64,000 bases of DNA from Paenibacillus glycanilyticus NBRC 16618 (GCF_004000805.1 NZ_BILY01000018.1:1-64000), one strand, 5' to 3'. Positions 26,316 to 35,816 are shown, counted from the stretch's first letter. A program made the numbers and translations. The notes: a model not told the origin generated them from the letters alone.

Positions 26316-26395
26316 CCTCTTTGTTTATACTATTCAAAAATGTTTCTCTGATGCAACATTTCTTACGAAATTTGTCTATAAAAAGTTTCAAAAAA

Positions 26396-26440
26396 AAGCT
26401 GCTCCCGAAGATTCTTTTTTCGAATCTCCGGAAACAGCTT
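26396..26440 (-). terminator. terminator of the class B PBP gene
   Basis: AAGCTG..CCG.AGATTC pairs with GAATCTCCGG..CAGCTT around a T-rich loop. The minus strand continues with seven T residues. It is about 10 bp beyond the PBP stop codon. Confidence 0.8.
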
Positions 26441-26449
26441 TTCAGCATC

Positions 26450-28510
26450 TTATTGGGTTTTACCCGGTGTACCGTTAGTACCCGCGTTAGCCGTATTATT
26501 CGCTTGATCCTTCGTCTTGCCCGGCGTACCGTTCAAGCCAACCTCGTAATCGTAAGCGTCGAAAATCTTCCGCGCGATTGGAGCTGCGCCCCAGCCGCCA
26601 AACTCACCGTCCGGAATAACAACCGCTACGGCCAGCTTCGGATTTTCTCTTGGCGCATAAGCGATAAATACCGCGTTATCCGCACGGCGGCCGGCTACGT
26701 CGGACTGTGCCGTACCGGTTTTTCTCTCGTACGTGTACGTAACGCCATCAAAGCCCTGCACGTTAACCCGGGACATGCCGTCCTCGATTTCCTTCCAATA
26801 CGAATCGGGGAAATCAACCGTGTTCAGTACTTCCGGCTTAAACGTCTGAACGACATTGCCGTCCGCGTCTTTAATCTGGTTGACGAATTGCGGCTTCATC
26901 CGTTTGCCGTGGTTCGCGAGCATGGACGCGTACTGCACGAGCTGCAGCGGCGTATAACGCGCTTGCTGGCCGAACGCTGCCCGCACCAATGCGGATTGGG
27001 AACTGGCCGTTTGCTGCTCGTGGTAGTAGTCGATCGTACCTTTGGATTCGCCTCTCAGACCGCTGCCGGTCAAGACGCCTAGCCCGAATTGCTTCATGTA
27101 CTCATCCCACACATCGACGCCTTTTTTTCCGTATTTCTCATACAGGTTGTTGCCCACCATCTTCGCCATAAACGGGTTGGAGGAATGGGCAATCGCCGAT
27201 GCCGGGTCCAGCAAGCCGTAAGCATGGTTCGAGGCGTTGCCGATCCGTACTTCATGACCCTTGGCACCAAAGAAGTAAGCGCCGTTATCATAATAAGTGC
27301 TGGTTGTGGTAAAGAGTTTTTCGTTCAAACCGATCAGAATGGATAAAGGCTTCATCGTCGAGCCCGGAGGAACCAGGGACGACGGATGCTGATTCCGCTC
27401 TTTGTCGGTTTCGTAGTGAGGGAATACCTCTCTGATCGTTCCGTTGTTTAGAACAGACGAAAAGTTTTTGTAGTCTTCGTTGCTGATCTTGCCGCCTGCC
27501 CAAATATTCGGGTCGTAATCCGGCATGCTCGCCATAGCGACGACTTTACCGGTGTTTACTTCCATCGCGACGGCGAAGCCGATCTTCGCGTATTCGGCAC
27601 GCTCCGCCTTGTTGGTCGACGTGCTGATTTTTTTGATCTGGTCGACAATCGCCTGCTCCGTCGTTAATTGCACGTTGCGGTTGATGGTCAGGTACAGGTC
27701 ATCGCCCTTTTGCGGGTTGGTAATCTGTACGGGACCTATGATCCGCTCTGCGTTATTAACCGGATAAGTTTTCAGGCCGTTTTTGCCGCGCAAAATATCC
27801 TGGTACATATATTCAAGTCCGTCAAAACCAACGTCCTCGTCATCCAGATATTGAAGCTGCGGATCGTCTTCATTCCCTTTATCCTTGTAGAAATCAAGCG
27901 ATTCGCGTACGCCTTTGAATTTCTTCAAGTAGCCGACCAGCTGCACGGCTACCGTATCATTCGTATAATTACGTACGCTTTCCTCGACGATATCGATCCC
28001 TTTGAATTCCGACTTGTGCTCGCTGAAGTAGGCAATCTCGTCCTCCGTTAAGCCGGTTTTTATCCGCCGCGGGGTAGAAATCGTATTCCGGCGGAAATCC
28101 AAGTCCATCTGACGGATAATATCTTCCACCGTCATTTGTTTTTCAGGAGCTTTATCCCCTTTTTCTTTAAATATGGCAGCCAGCTTTGCGGCAATCGCTT
28201 CCGCATCCCCGTCCTTGAAATCAGGCGAAATCGTAAAATAGAGCGATTGCGTTGATGTCGAATAAGCAATCGCATTGCCTGACGAATCGTAAATATTGCC
28301 GCGGATCGGCGCGATCTTAACGCTTCTGGTGCTCTTCTGGCTACCTTGCGCGCTCAGCTTCGGACCTTCGACGAACTGCAAGATAGCAAGCTGAATAATA
28401 AGAACGCTAAATAGTCCAAATACGATAAAGAAGAAAAAGTTCAAACGAAACGAAAAATGACGCCGATTCGTTATTTCCCGTTTCTGCGGATCATCATGCA
28501 ACCTGTTCAC
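26450..28510 (-). CDS. class B penicillin-binding protein (PBP2-like transpeptidase)
   Basis: A 686-residue D,D-transpeptidase with one N-terminal helix (about residues 22-45). Active-site motifs are SXXK in PPGSTMKPLS, SXN in IAHSSNPFMA and KTG in YERKTGTAQSD. The dimerisation region starts IAPIRGNIYDSSGNAIAYS. The last 30 residues repeat NGTPGKT twice and are Asn-rich. It cross-links peptidoglycan, possibly with a SEDS glycosyltransferase. The GTG at 28510 lies close to AAGAGG; a TTG three codons later (28501) has better spacing and may be the real start. Confidence 0.9.
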   Translation of the reverse strand: MNRLHDDPQKREITNRRHFSFRLNFFFFIVFGLFSVLIIQLAILQFVEGPKLSAQGSQKSTRSVKIAPIRGNIYDSSGNAIAYSTSTQSLYFTISPDFKDGDAEAIAAKLAAIFKEKGDKAPEKQMTVEDIIRQMDLDFRRNTISTPRRIKTGLTEDEIAYFSEHKSEFKGIDIVEESVRNYTNDTVAVQLVGYLKKFKGVRESLDFYKDKGNEDDPQLQYLDDEDVGFDGLEYMYQDILRGKNGLKTYPVNNAERIIGPVQITNPQKGDDLYLTINRNVQLTTEQAIVDQIKKISTSTNKAERAEYAKIGFAVAMEVNTGKVVAMASMPDYDPNIWAGGKISNEDYKNFSSVLNNGTIREVFPHYETDKERNQHPSSLVPPGSTMKPLSILIGLNEKLFTTTSTYYDNGAYFFGAKGHEVRIGNASNHAYGLLDPASAIAHSSNPFMAKMVGNNLYEKYGKKGVDVWDEYMKQFGLGVLTGSGLRGESKGTIDYYHEQQTASSQSALVRAAFGQQARYTPLQLVQYASMLANHGKRMKPQFVNQIKDADGNVVQTFKPEVLNTVDFPDSYWKEIEDGMSRVNVQGFDGVTYTYERKTGTAQSDVAGRRADNAVFIAYAPRENPKLAVAVVIPDGEFGGWGAAPIARKIFDAYDYEVGLNGTPGKTKDQANNTANAGTNGTPGKTQ

Positions 28511-28528
28511 CTCTTGTCCAATTCTAAC

Positions 28529-29689
28529 TTAAACGGCCCGGATATGAGTCTTGTCGAAATCAACCGGGTTGAACCAATCGCCGGAGGATGCCCATGTCGC
28601 ATCGAGCGGAATCCAGGTACCGCCGTCTCCGCCTATTTTCACTTCATTCCAGGCATGCGGCCCGGAGCCTCCGCGGCCGTCCAGCCCCGTGCCGGTAACA
28701 ACCTTCACGTCAAGTCCCGACGCACGGGCCATCACGGCGTACAGTCTGGCTACGTCGATACATACGCCTTTGCGGGTAGCAAACGTCTCCTCCGGGTTCT
28801 GTTCCTTCCATACTCCGTTGTCTACGTAGTTATTAGCCTTGTCCCAGTCATAGGCAATACGGCTGCCCAGCCAATCATACAAAGCCCTTGCCTTGTCTTC
28901 GTCGCTGCTCTTGTCCTTCGTAATCTGCAGAGCTGCCTGCTCAATATCCGTCGGGATATTGTAATCGATAATCTCGTATTTGCGCTGCAGCACATTCTGG
29001 AACTCTTCCTGCACGGCTTCCGCCAGTACGGGTCCGCGTCCGGCCAGCATATCTCCGGCAACCGGCTCAAGAACATCCGATGCCTTCATGTATAACGGAG
29101 ATTGCTGAATCAATCCGGTCCAAAGTCCGTTTGGCGCGAGCGAAACATAAATAAACAAGGCGGCTACGAATACGAATGCCCTCCCGGCACCGTGAACCGT
29201 GCCAAAAACAGCTCCCGCCGCGCGGCTTGCCGCTCTTCCGCCCGGAAGGCGCTCCATGCTCTCGTGTCTGCCGCGCTGCTGTCTGCTGGCAAACAAAGTC
29301 TCCAGCAGCGGCGCAAGAAAGGATGCGGCCAGCCGTAGCAGCAAATACGAGAGCAAAAACAGGATGCCGTACCGGAGCAGGGCGAAATCGCGCAGGCTTG
29401 TTATAAACGTATACCAAGCCTGGGAGGTTGCACCCATTTCCTTCTGCGGCACGTTTACATGCCCGCTCAGCCAGTCCGCCGCAAGCGGGGACAAGCTGCC
29501 TGCAATTTTCCCCGCAAGCACAAGACACACAATCAACAGAATGCCGTCCCATACAAAAAAGAAAAGGCGCCTCGCTGAACCCGACGCGCCTCTTCTCATT
29601 CCTTGCAGCAGCGAAACCAGCAGAAGGAGAAGAACGATAAGCGAGACCGGTTCCCAGGCCGTCCCTGCGCGTATCCATTCCATCATCAT
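28529..29689 (-). CDS. membrane protein with C-terminal transglutaminase domain
   Basis: A 386-residue protein. The first 190 residues hold about four membrane segments in a CvpA-like arrangement (LLLLLVSLLQGMRRGASGSA near 17). Residues about 255-386 form a transglutaminase-like domain. The catalytic triad is visible as Cys in RKGVCIDVARLYAVMARASG, His in GSGPHAWNEVKI and Asp in WIPLDATWASSG. It is located 18 bp upstream of the PBP gene, so a role in wall metabolism is likely, but the substrate is unknown. The triple ATG start follows AGGAGG. Confidence 0.82.
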   Translation of the reverse strand: MMMEWIRAGTAWEPVSLIVLLLLLVSLLQGMRRGASGSARRLFFFVWDGILLIVCLVLAGKIAGSLSPLAADWLSGHVNVPQKEMGATSQAWYTFITSLRDFALLRYGILFLLSYLLLRLAASFLAPLLETLFASRQQRGRHESMERLPGGRAASRAAGAVFGTVHGAGRAFVFVAALFIYVSLAPNGLWTGLIQQSPLYMKASDVLEPVAGDMLAGRGPVLAEAVQEEFQNVLQRKYEIIDYNIPTDIEQAALQITKDKSSDEDKARALYDWLGSRIAYDWDKANNYVDNGVWKEQNPEETFATRKGVCIDVARLYAVMARASGLDVKVVTGTGLDGRGGSGPHAWNEVKIGGDGGTWIPLDATWASSGDWFNPVDFDKTHIRAV

Positions 29690-29738
29690 TACCCCTCCTT
29701 GCCTCTACCTGTATTGCATTGTTGTACTTGTTCTCTAT

Positions 29739-30200
29739 CTATACTTTACCATTGGCCTTCGCTTGATCGATAAGCGCCTGAATGGTTGAATCTATTTTCA
29801 TCGTACCAACCGATTTGCCGCGGAATTTTACGTTCACTTCACCGGAGCCGGGAACACCTGTCAATTCCAGATTCTCGGTCTTCACCGTGAAGGTTCCGTC
29901 GGAATTCGAGGTAAACGTTGCTTTATCCACTTCTCCTGCCATAGCCGATACGGCTTCCTGCTTCAGGCTGTCAATCGCCTGCGTGCCAATGGACTTCACG
30001 TCGTCCAGCGTATAGCCGCTGTAAGCGACAATGCCGACAACAATGACGAGCACCAGCGCCCATTTCACGAATGTTTTAACGACTCTGATTATAAAGAGCA
30101 GAACAACAAGCGCAATGACAAGCACCAGCCAATGATCCTGCAGGAAAGTGCTCCACGCATCCCAATCGTAGCCGGAAAAATCAAAGTAATTTTTCAACAA
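29739..30200 (-). CDS. small membrane protein of unknown function
   Basis: A 153-residue protein from a TTG start behind TAGGGGGA. Two adjacent hydrophobic segments (about residues 24-41 and 45-62) are followed by an exported-looking, beta-rich C-terminal half (GTFTVKTENLELTGVPGSGE). I do not recognise the family. It is 49 bp upstream of the transglutaminase gene in the same direction and may work with it at the membrane. Confidence 0.65.
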   Translation of the reverse strand: MLKNYFDFSGYDWDAWSTFLQDHWLVLVIALVVLLFIIRVVKTFVKWALVLVIVVGIVAYSGYTLDDVKSIGTQAIDSLKQEAVSAMAGEVDKATFTSNSDGTFTVKTENLELTGVPGSGEVNVKFRGKSVGTMKIDSTIQALIDQAKANGKV

Positions 30201-30465
30201 ACAATCCCCCTAAAAAGAATGATCACACAAATAGGGAAACTACTGCCTACTGTGGTAACAAGCAGGCGGGATTTTGCTTACTGAGGTCATTCTTGCTTCG
30301 TAAGCAGTAGCCCTATTATAACTCGCGCAATGTCCCATTATCAAACATTATAACCCACCCAGAATATGCCGTAAACGTAAGGCGGCATATCTGCGCCGGA
30401 AGACATATCCTGTCCATCTTTCACGTACAAGTAAATTAAGAGGATATGCAAGGAGGAAGTAGCCG

Positions 30466-31626
30466 TTGAAAACCGCAATCTGGCTTTATCTATTTCTGTT
30501 CGTCGCTTTCTTTGATCTGCATGCGCAGTACCCGATCCTAACGCCCTTCGCCATCTCCCTTGGCGCGGCACCCTCCTTCATCGGGCTGATGATGGGCATG
30601 TACTCCATCACTCACCTGCCGGGCAATATTATGGCCGGATACGGGGTTGACCGGTTCGGAAGCAGATTGTTTATCGTATTCAGCCTGATGGGCGCGGGCG
30701 TTGTCCTGCTGTTCCAATCCAAAGTAACCGATCCGTGGCAGCTGCTGGTGCTCCGCTCGATCAGCGGATTCGTGCTGGCCTTTCTGTCTCCTGCCTGCCT
30801 TGCACTGCTAGCCCGAATTTCGAGCGATGTGACCAAACAAGGCAAGTTTATGGCCGGTAACGGACTCGTGCATACGCTGGCCACGGTTGTCTCTCCCGCA
30901 GCGGGCGCGTATCTGGTTGCGAGGATCGGGTTTACGACCGCTTTTTATTTACTGGGCTGGGTGCTCATTATAACCGCAATCTGCGCCTTGTTCTTTATTC
31001 GGGATATAAAGGCAGCGCCGGCCGTGGAGATTGAACCGGCACCAAGCAGCACGAAACCCGTCCTAGCCGAAGGAACTCCTATCCCTTGGCTGGTGTTCCT
31101 GCTTCCGATTGCCATGAGCTGCGCGCAGGGTATTCTGTCGTTTGAGCTGCCCCTGATGGCGACGTCCTCGGAAGGGATGATGGAGACCGGCATTTTGTTC
31201 TCCGTCGTCAGCATCGGCGCTTTGATTACGCTGAGCATGCTTTTCCTAAATAAGCTTTCGTCTTATTACCGGACCTTGTGGGGGGCGCTTGGACTTGCTC
31301 TCGTCTATTTTACGATTGCTGCCCAACCCCCGCTGCCGTTCTTTATGCTTCTATTATTCGTCGGGATGGGTAAGGGCATCGTTCTCCCCGCTATTTCAAC
31401 GCTGCTTATCGAGCTGAGCGGCGGCGCCAAGTACGGTCGTACCTTCTCGGTTCTGTCCATTGCCTACTCGGTTGGCGCCTTCCTTGGGCCGATGCTTGCC
31501 GGCCATCTGCGGGACAATCTGTCCCCTTACTACCTAGCTTTTCTTGGACTAATGATCGGGGTCTGCGTCTTGCCGTTTCACCGCAGAAAAACTACGCTCA
31601 CACCCATTTTTCCCAAGTCTAGGTGA
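30466..31626 (+). CDS. MFS transporter
   Basis: A 386-residue major facilitator with about 12 helices. The motif between helices 2 and 3 is GYGVDRFGSRLFIV (GXXXDRXGRR-like, near residue 57). The central loop is about 20 residues of Pro and Ala (VEIEPAPSSTKPVLAEGTP). It resembles drug or sugar efflux carriers, but the substrate cannot be told. TTG start 8 bp after AAGGAGG. Confidence 0.85.
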   Translation: MKTAIWLYLFLFVAFFDLHAQYPILTPFAISLGAAPSFIGLMMGMYSITHLPGNIMAGYGVDRFGSRLFIVFSLMGAGVVLLFQSKVTDPWQLLVLRSISGFVLAFLSPACLALLARISSDVTKQGKFMAGNGLVHTLATVVSPAAGAYLVARIGFTTAFYLLGWVLIITAICALFFIRDIKAAPAVEIEPAPSSTKPVLAEGTPIPWLVFLLPIAMSCAQGILSFELPLMATSSEGMMETGILFSVVSIGALITLSMLFLNKLSSYYRTLWGALGLALVYFTIAAQPPLPFFMLLLFVGMGKGIVLPAISTLLIELSGGAKYGRTFSVLSIAYSVGAFLGPMLAGHLRDNLSPYYLAFLGLMIGVCVLPFHRRKTTLTPIFPKSR

Positions 31627-31755
31627 ATGCACAAGGCCATTCGCTCACCCGGGCATATAATGCACTATGTCAGGTGGCCACGAAGGACAGTTGCTCCGGA
31701 AGGAACATTGCCCGGTCGACATGACGTTGAAGCTTGCTAGAGAGGGGTGACTTAG

Positions 31756-31887
31756 ATGTCTGAAATTCATGTTTCACCTGTAGGCGATCATCGCGGTGGC
31801 GGCTTTAACCATATGGGGTCCATCCTCGTATTGTTCATCCTGCTCGTTATCATCGTCTGCACCATTTGCGGCGGCGGATTATACTAA
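31756..31887 (+). CDS. YjcZ-like small hydrophobic spore peptide
   Basis: A 43-residue peptide beginning MSEIHVSPVGDHRGGG, then a membrane helix ILVLFILLVIIVC and a TICGGGLY end. The Gly-rich head, single helix and Cys/Gly tail match YjcZ-type sporulation peptides of Bacillales, which often are missed in annotation. RBS AGAGGGGTGA, 5 bp. A CATATAAT at 31660-31667 resembles a sigma-E/-A -10 element. A strong terminator follows. Function unknown. Confidence 0.75.
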   Translation: MSEIHVSPVGDHRGGGFNHMGSILVLFILLVIIVCTICGGGLY

Positions 31888-31906
31888 GAAACTCTTTATG
31901 AATATG

Positions 31907-31941
31907 AAAAGGGACGGAGCTCAAGTGGCTCCGTCCCTTTT
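31907..31941 (+). terminator. terminator after the YjcZ-like gene
   Basis: AAAAGGGACGGAGC and GCTCCGTCCCTTTT form a perfect 14-bp stem with a 7-nt loop, 19 bp after the stop. Confidence 0.9.
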
Positions 31942-32028
31942 CCATTAGGAATCTTTTTCTTGCCCGCGGCTTGTGAATATCGCTACACTACATGTAAGAA
32001 GCTACAGAATAAAAGGCTGGTGACTGCT

Positions 32029-32382
32029 ATGGATATCGCCATTATCGTAGAAGGCAAAAACGACAAAAGCCGGCTTCGCCGCGTACTTGATGAATCCGTC
32101 CCCATCTTCTGCACCTTTGGTACGCCGGGTACCGTCCAGCTGGAGAAGCTGCGCAAGCAGATTGGAGACAAGGACGTCTATATTTTCACCGACAATGATT
32201 CCTCAGGCAAGCGGATCCGCGGCATCCTCCGCGATTTATTCCCTGACGCCGAGCATATCTACACCCGCCGCGGCTACCCGGGAGTAGAGCATACCCCGGA
32301 GGATTATCTGATCGAGCAATTGGAGAAGGCTGGTCTGGAATCATTCATCCAATACCCCGTTAAATATGAAGAAGGAAAATAA
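32029..32382 (+). CDS. stand-alone Toprim-domain protein
   Basis: A 117-residue protein that is little more than a Toprim domain. The catalytic Glu is in IAIIVEGKNDKSRL (residue 8), the DXD in YIFTDNDSSGKRIRGIL (near 54). It resembles the N-terminal half of RNase M5 without its C-terminal part, so a nuclease or nucleotidyl-transfer activity is plausible, not shown. The RBS is weak (GGCTGGTGA). The last 23 bp overlap the convergent AEC gene. Confidence 0.78.
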   Translation: MDIAIIVEGKNDKSRLRRVLDESVPIFCTFGTPGTVQLEKLRKQIGDKDVYIFTDNDSSGKRIRGILRDLFPDAEHIYTRRGYPGVEHTPEDYLIEQLEKAGLESFIQYPVKYEEGK

Positions 32383-33298
32383 CGACCGCCACCGTAATAA
32401 TGCTGATCACGGTCGAGAGAAATACGGCCTGCGAGGCGAATTCCGGTTCGTTATCGAACTCGACGGCAAGCAGTACGCTGCTGAGCGAGGTGGGCACGGA
32501 TGACGATACGATAAGCGCCGCCGCCATCATATGGTCGATGGTCATAAAGAATCCAAGCACCCAAACGACCAATGCGGCCAGAGCCGGACCGCCTATCAGG
32601 CGCAATCCGTTCGCAAGCAAAACGTTTTTGATCAGGACGGGATTAAGCTCCCACTTCATATTGCCAAGCTGTACGCCCAGCGTAACCAGGGCCGTCCCGA
32701 TAAAGGCATTCGACAAATACGTAATAGGCGTCTCGACGGATTGCGGCAGCTGCACCTGAAAGCCGTGAAGCAGAAAGGCAATCGGGATGACGTAAATAAT
32801 CGGCTGTGACAGTATGGTACGAAGCGTGGAACGGAAGCTCATCCTATGCGCGTTAACGCTGTATATGCCGAATGTATTCGGAAGCAGAGACTGCGTAACC
32901 ATTACGATAATCTGAATCGACAGCGTATAAGGGTTCGCCGAGAAAGCAAGCTGATTTAGCGGAATCCCGTAATTGGCGCTGTTGTAGAACAGGACGCTGT
33001 TCCGCATCGCCCCGCGCATGCCCCCCTCCAGCCCGCGCAGCCGGACGGCTGCTTCCACGCAAGAAGCCTGCAGGGTCATAAACAGAATGACGAACAATAA
33101 GACTTGACCGATCAGGGCTGCCGAGATATCCGTTGTATAGAGCAAATTAAAAATGACGGATGGAGAAAATACATAAAAGTTCAGCTTCGACAAGGTTTTG
33201 ATATCCAAAGAAAAAAGCCGCTGCATTGTGAAGCCAACAGCTATCATCAATGTGAGCGGCAGGACATTGCTCCATAATATGTGCCAAAATATGTCCAT
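32360..33298 (-). CDS. AEC-family transporter (auxin efflux carrier type)
   Basis: A 312-residue permease with about ten helices in two halves. It has NSANYGIPLNQLAF and ALVTLGVQLGNMKWEL, typical of the AEC/malonate-carrier family. Substrate unknown. It starts 4 bp after the SCO stop (AAGGAATAAGCG before the ATG), so it is co-transcribed with SCO and ctaB. It may export a small organic compound or be only hitchhiking. It overlaps the Toprim gene tail to tail. Confidence 0.85.
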   Translation of the reverse strand: MDIFWHILWSNVLPLTLMIAVGFTMQRLFSLDIKTLSKLNFYVFSPSVIFNLLYTTDISAALIGQVLLFVILFMTLQASCVEAAVRLRGLEGGMRGAMRNSVLFYNSANYGIPLNQLAFSANPYTLSIQIIVMVTQSLLPNTFGIYSVNAHRMSFRSTLRTILSQPIIYVIPIAFLLHGFQVQLPQSVETPITYLSNAFIGTALVTLGVQLGNMKWELNPVLIKNVLLANGLRLIGGPALAALVVWVLGFFMTIDHMMAAALIVSSSVPTSLSSVLLAVEFDNEPEFASQAVFLSTVISIITVAVVIFLLHI

Positions 33299-33301
33299 CG
33301 C

Positions 33302-33931
33302 TTATTCCTTCGCGAGCTGCTTTAAATCCGACACCAAGCTCTCGGGCGTAAGGGATTCATCGCTGCCGTTAATCCATTTGCGTATTTGGCCCTTCTTGTC
33401 AACGAGCGTAATGACATTCATATGTATAAATGAATTGTTGGCCTCATCCTTCTTCACGCTGACGCCAAAATCTCTTGCCAGCTTGATCGAAGCTTCCTCA
33501 TCATCGCCGCGCAGAAAGTCCCAGCCCCCTTCATCCAGCTGCGCAAAGTTGCGGGTTGCGAAGTCTCGAATGACATCAGGCGTATCATGAGCCGGATCGA
33601 AAGTAATCGAGATCAGCTCGGCTTTCGTGCCGAGAAGCCCTGCTTCACGGAGTTGGTCCTCTGCCTCGGAGATCATAAACGTTGTTGGAGGGCATACATC
33701 CGGACAGCTTGCCCAATAGAAGTAGACCAGCCTCGCTTTTCCGTTAGTGGAATCCAGCGAAACCTCATTGCCGTTAATATCTTTCAATGCAAATGACGGA
33801 GCAGCCATTTGAACGGGCATTTTACTGCCGCCGCTCGACTGCGAGTAGTTCGTAATGAATAAATAAATGCCCATTGCCAAGCAAAGCGCCAGTACAGCGA
33901 ATTTGAAGCTGTGCTTTTTGAGAAATGCCAT
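33302..33931 (-). CDS. SCO/SenC-family copper delivery protein
   Basis: A 209-residue protein tethered by one N-terminal helix (about residues 8-26). The copper-binding CX3C is in WASCPDVCPPTTFM (near residue 74), and the third ligand is probably the His of SFIHMNVITLVD (near 168). SCO proteins load the CuA centre of cytochrome oxidase. It is 45 bp downstream of ctaB with GGGAGG at its start, which gives it a clear job in oxidase assembly. Confidence 0.9.
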   Translation of the reverse strand: MAFLKKHSFKFAVLALCLAMGIYLFITNYSQSSGGSKMPVQMAAPSFALKDINGNEVSLDSTNGKARLVYFYWASCPDVCPPTTFMISEAEDQLREAGLLGTKAELISITFDPAHDTPDVIRDFATRNFAQLDEGGWDFLRGDDEEASIKLARDFGVSVKKDEANNSFIHMNVITLVDKKGQIRKWINGSDESLTPESLVSDLKQLAKE

Positions 33932-33976
33932 TTCGGTTCTCGTCCTCCCTAAAAGGAATCATCCTGGCTAAACAGA

Positions 33977-34831
33977 TTACTTCACGGTATTTGCCATCAT
34001 TACAATAAAGACAACCATCAAATAGTTAACGGAAATAAGGAAGTTAACCTTCGCCCATTTCTCGGTATTTTCCGCTTTTATGCCTCGAATCGTATGAACA
34101 GCCCAAACAACCCCGGCAATCACAGACAGGATCAGAAATACAATGCCCGTGTATCCGTAGGTGTATAGCAGTACACAGGTTGGAATCAGAAGGACGACAT
34201 AAGGAATCATTTGCAGCTTCGTCCGTTTAATCCCTTTCACCACCGGCAGCAGCGGGAAACCGGCTGTACGGTATTCCTCTACCCGGCGGATAGCAAGCGA
34301 CCAGAAATGCGCCGGCTGCCACAGGAACAAGAAGGCAAACAGCAGCCATGCTCCCATATCCACTTCATTTGTCACCGCGCAATAGCCAAGCACCGGAGGC
34401 ATTGCCCCGGAAATACCGCCAATCGACGTGCTCCAGGTGGACGTGCGTTTCAACCAGATTGTATAGATGAAGATATAAACAAACCAGCCTAAAAAACCAA
34501 GCCAGCCCGTAACCGGATTTACCAAAACAAACAATATCGCAAGGCCGATGATGCCAAGAACGATGCCGTAACCGAGCACAAAGCCAGGCTGGAGACGGCC
34601 CTTTGGCAATGCGCGGTCTTTCGTGCGCTCCATCTTCTCATCAAGCTCTCGATCCCAATAGTTATTAATGACGCAAGCCGAGCCTATCGTAACCGCTGAG
34701 CCAATGACGACCCACAGCAATGTCAGCCAGTCAATATGCCATTTGGAAGCGACCCAGAAACCGCCAATTGCGGCAAATACATTAAGCCGGAGCAGCCGTG
34801 GTTTGGTTAATGCAATTAAATCTTTCAACAC
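33977..34831 (-). CDS. ctaB: protoheme IX farnesyltransferase
   Basis: A 284-residue UbiA-family prenyltransferase with about nine helices. The first Asp-rich motif is NNYWDRELDEKMERTKDR (near residue 63), the second YTIWLKRTSTWS (near 126). It makes haem O, the substrate of CtaA encoded at 15359-16291. The GTG start with CGGGAGG 7 bp upstream is preferred to a longer ATG frame. Followed by SCO, so the unit serves cytochrome oxidase biogenesis. Confidence 0.92.
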   Translation of the reverse strand: MLKDLIALTKPRLLRLNVFAAIGGFWVASKWHIDWLTLLWVVIGSAVTIGSACVINNYWDRELDEKMERTKDRALPKGRLQPGFVLGYGIVLGIIGLAILFVLVNPVTGWLGFLGWFVYIFIYTIWLKRTSTWSTSIGGISGAMPPVLGYCAVTNEVDMGAWLLFAFLFLWQPAHFWSLAIRRVEEYRTAGFPLLPVVKGIKRTKLQMIPYVVLLIPTCVLLYTYGYTGIVFLILSVIAGVVWAVHTIRGIKAENTEKWAKVNFLISVNYLMVVFIVMMANTVK

Positions 34832-34908
34832 GAAGCGAGCCTCCCGAGTTATGCAACAAGGCACGCAAGCACGCGCGCCTATACATTTTCATTGATGAAT
34901 CGTTCTTA

Positions 34909-34937
34909 ATCATACAGAAAAATAGATGCCATGACAA
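34909..34937 (-). promoter_or_regulatory. sigma-A promoter of the ctaB-SCO-AEC unit
   Basis: TTGTCA and TATGAT are 17 bp apart on the minus strand, about 80 bp before the ctaB start. The 415-bp gap 34832-35246 holds this promoter and the long leader of gerQ; I see no gene in it. Confidence 0.55.
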
Positions 34938-35246
34938 CGTTAGGAGCCATTGTTCATCAATTCGCCATTCAAATTGTGACAATAAATGTGTAACCCTTTT
35001 GACCGCCCTTCAATACTATAGGTATGTAGTCAAGTGCCCAGCTCTGTATAGGTTGAAGGGGAGCAAAAGAGCCCGAACATACGGCAGTCGTCAGCATTAG
35101 AATCCCGGAGGCTTTGAGGCTACGCAAGCAAAAAAGGTTTCTTTTAACAGAGCGCACGCGACAAGGAATAACCAGAAAGAAGAATTTGTCCACGAGTGTA
35201 TGGATCAATCAACAAATTTCAAAGATTGAAAGCGAGGATCAACAGC

Positions 35247-35813
35247 ATGTCTTACGGTTATGGTTACAAAAATGCAGTAAGTCCGGCTAGCACTGGCGGT
35301 TACGGTGGAGTAAGCCCATTTGCAGGCGGCGGTTACGGCGGCTTCCCAACCGGCGTGTCTCCTGCCGCAACAATGCCTAATATGGCAATGCCTATGCCTG
35401 CTATGCCAGGTATGCAAGGTATGCCAGGTATGCCAACTCAAACGCTTGGAGCGCAATCGCCTCCGCAGGTGCCTAGCGGTTCGTTCATTACGCCAACAGG
35501 TGGAAACATTGTAACAGTGGGTGTGGAAGAATCTTATGTAGAGAACATTTTGCGCCTTAACCGCGGCAAAATGGCTACTTTCTACATGACTTACGAGAAC
35601 AACCGCGAATGGAACGCCAAAGTATTCCGCGGCATTATTGAAGCAGCCGGCCGCGACCATATTATTATTAGCGATCCTTCCACCGGCATGCGTTACCTGC
35701 TGCTCACTTTGAACCTGGATTATGTAACGTTTGAAGGCGAAATCGCGTATGAGTATCCGTTCCAAGGCGGTACCATTACGAATACGACACCGCTGACGAA
35801 CCGCCAAGGCTAA
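35247..35813 (+). CDS. gerQ: spore coat protein GerQ
   Basis: A 188-residue protein. The N-terminal third is low complexity (Gly/Tyr-rich, then Met/Pro repeats such as MAMPMPAMPGMQGMPGMP). The GerQ domain follows: SYVENILRLNRGKMATFYMT (near residue 97) and IIISDPSTGMRYLLLTLNLD. GerQ is cross-linked into the coat by a transglutaminase and is needed for CwlJ-dependent germination. No cwlJ gene is adjacent in this window. The start MSYGYGYK follows GCGAGGATC. Confidence 0.88.
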   Translation: MSYGYGYKNAVSPASTGGYGGVSPFAGGGYGGFPTGVSPAATMPNMAMPMPAMPGMQGMPGMPTQTLGAQSPPQVPSGSFITPTGGNIVTVGVEESYVENILRLNRGKMATFYMTYENNREWNAKVFRGIIEAAGRDHIIISDPSTGMRYLLLTLNLDYVTFEGEIAYEYPFQGGTITNTTPLTNRQG

Positions 35814-35816
35814 GCG

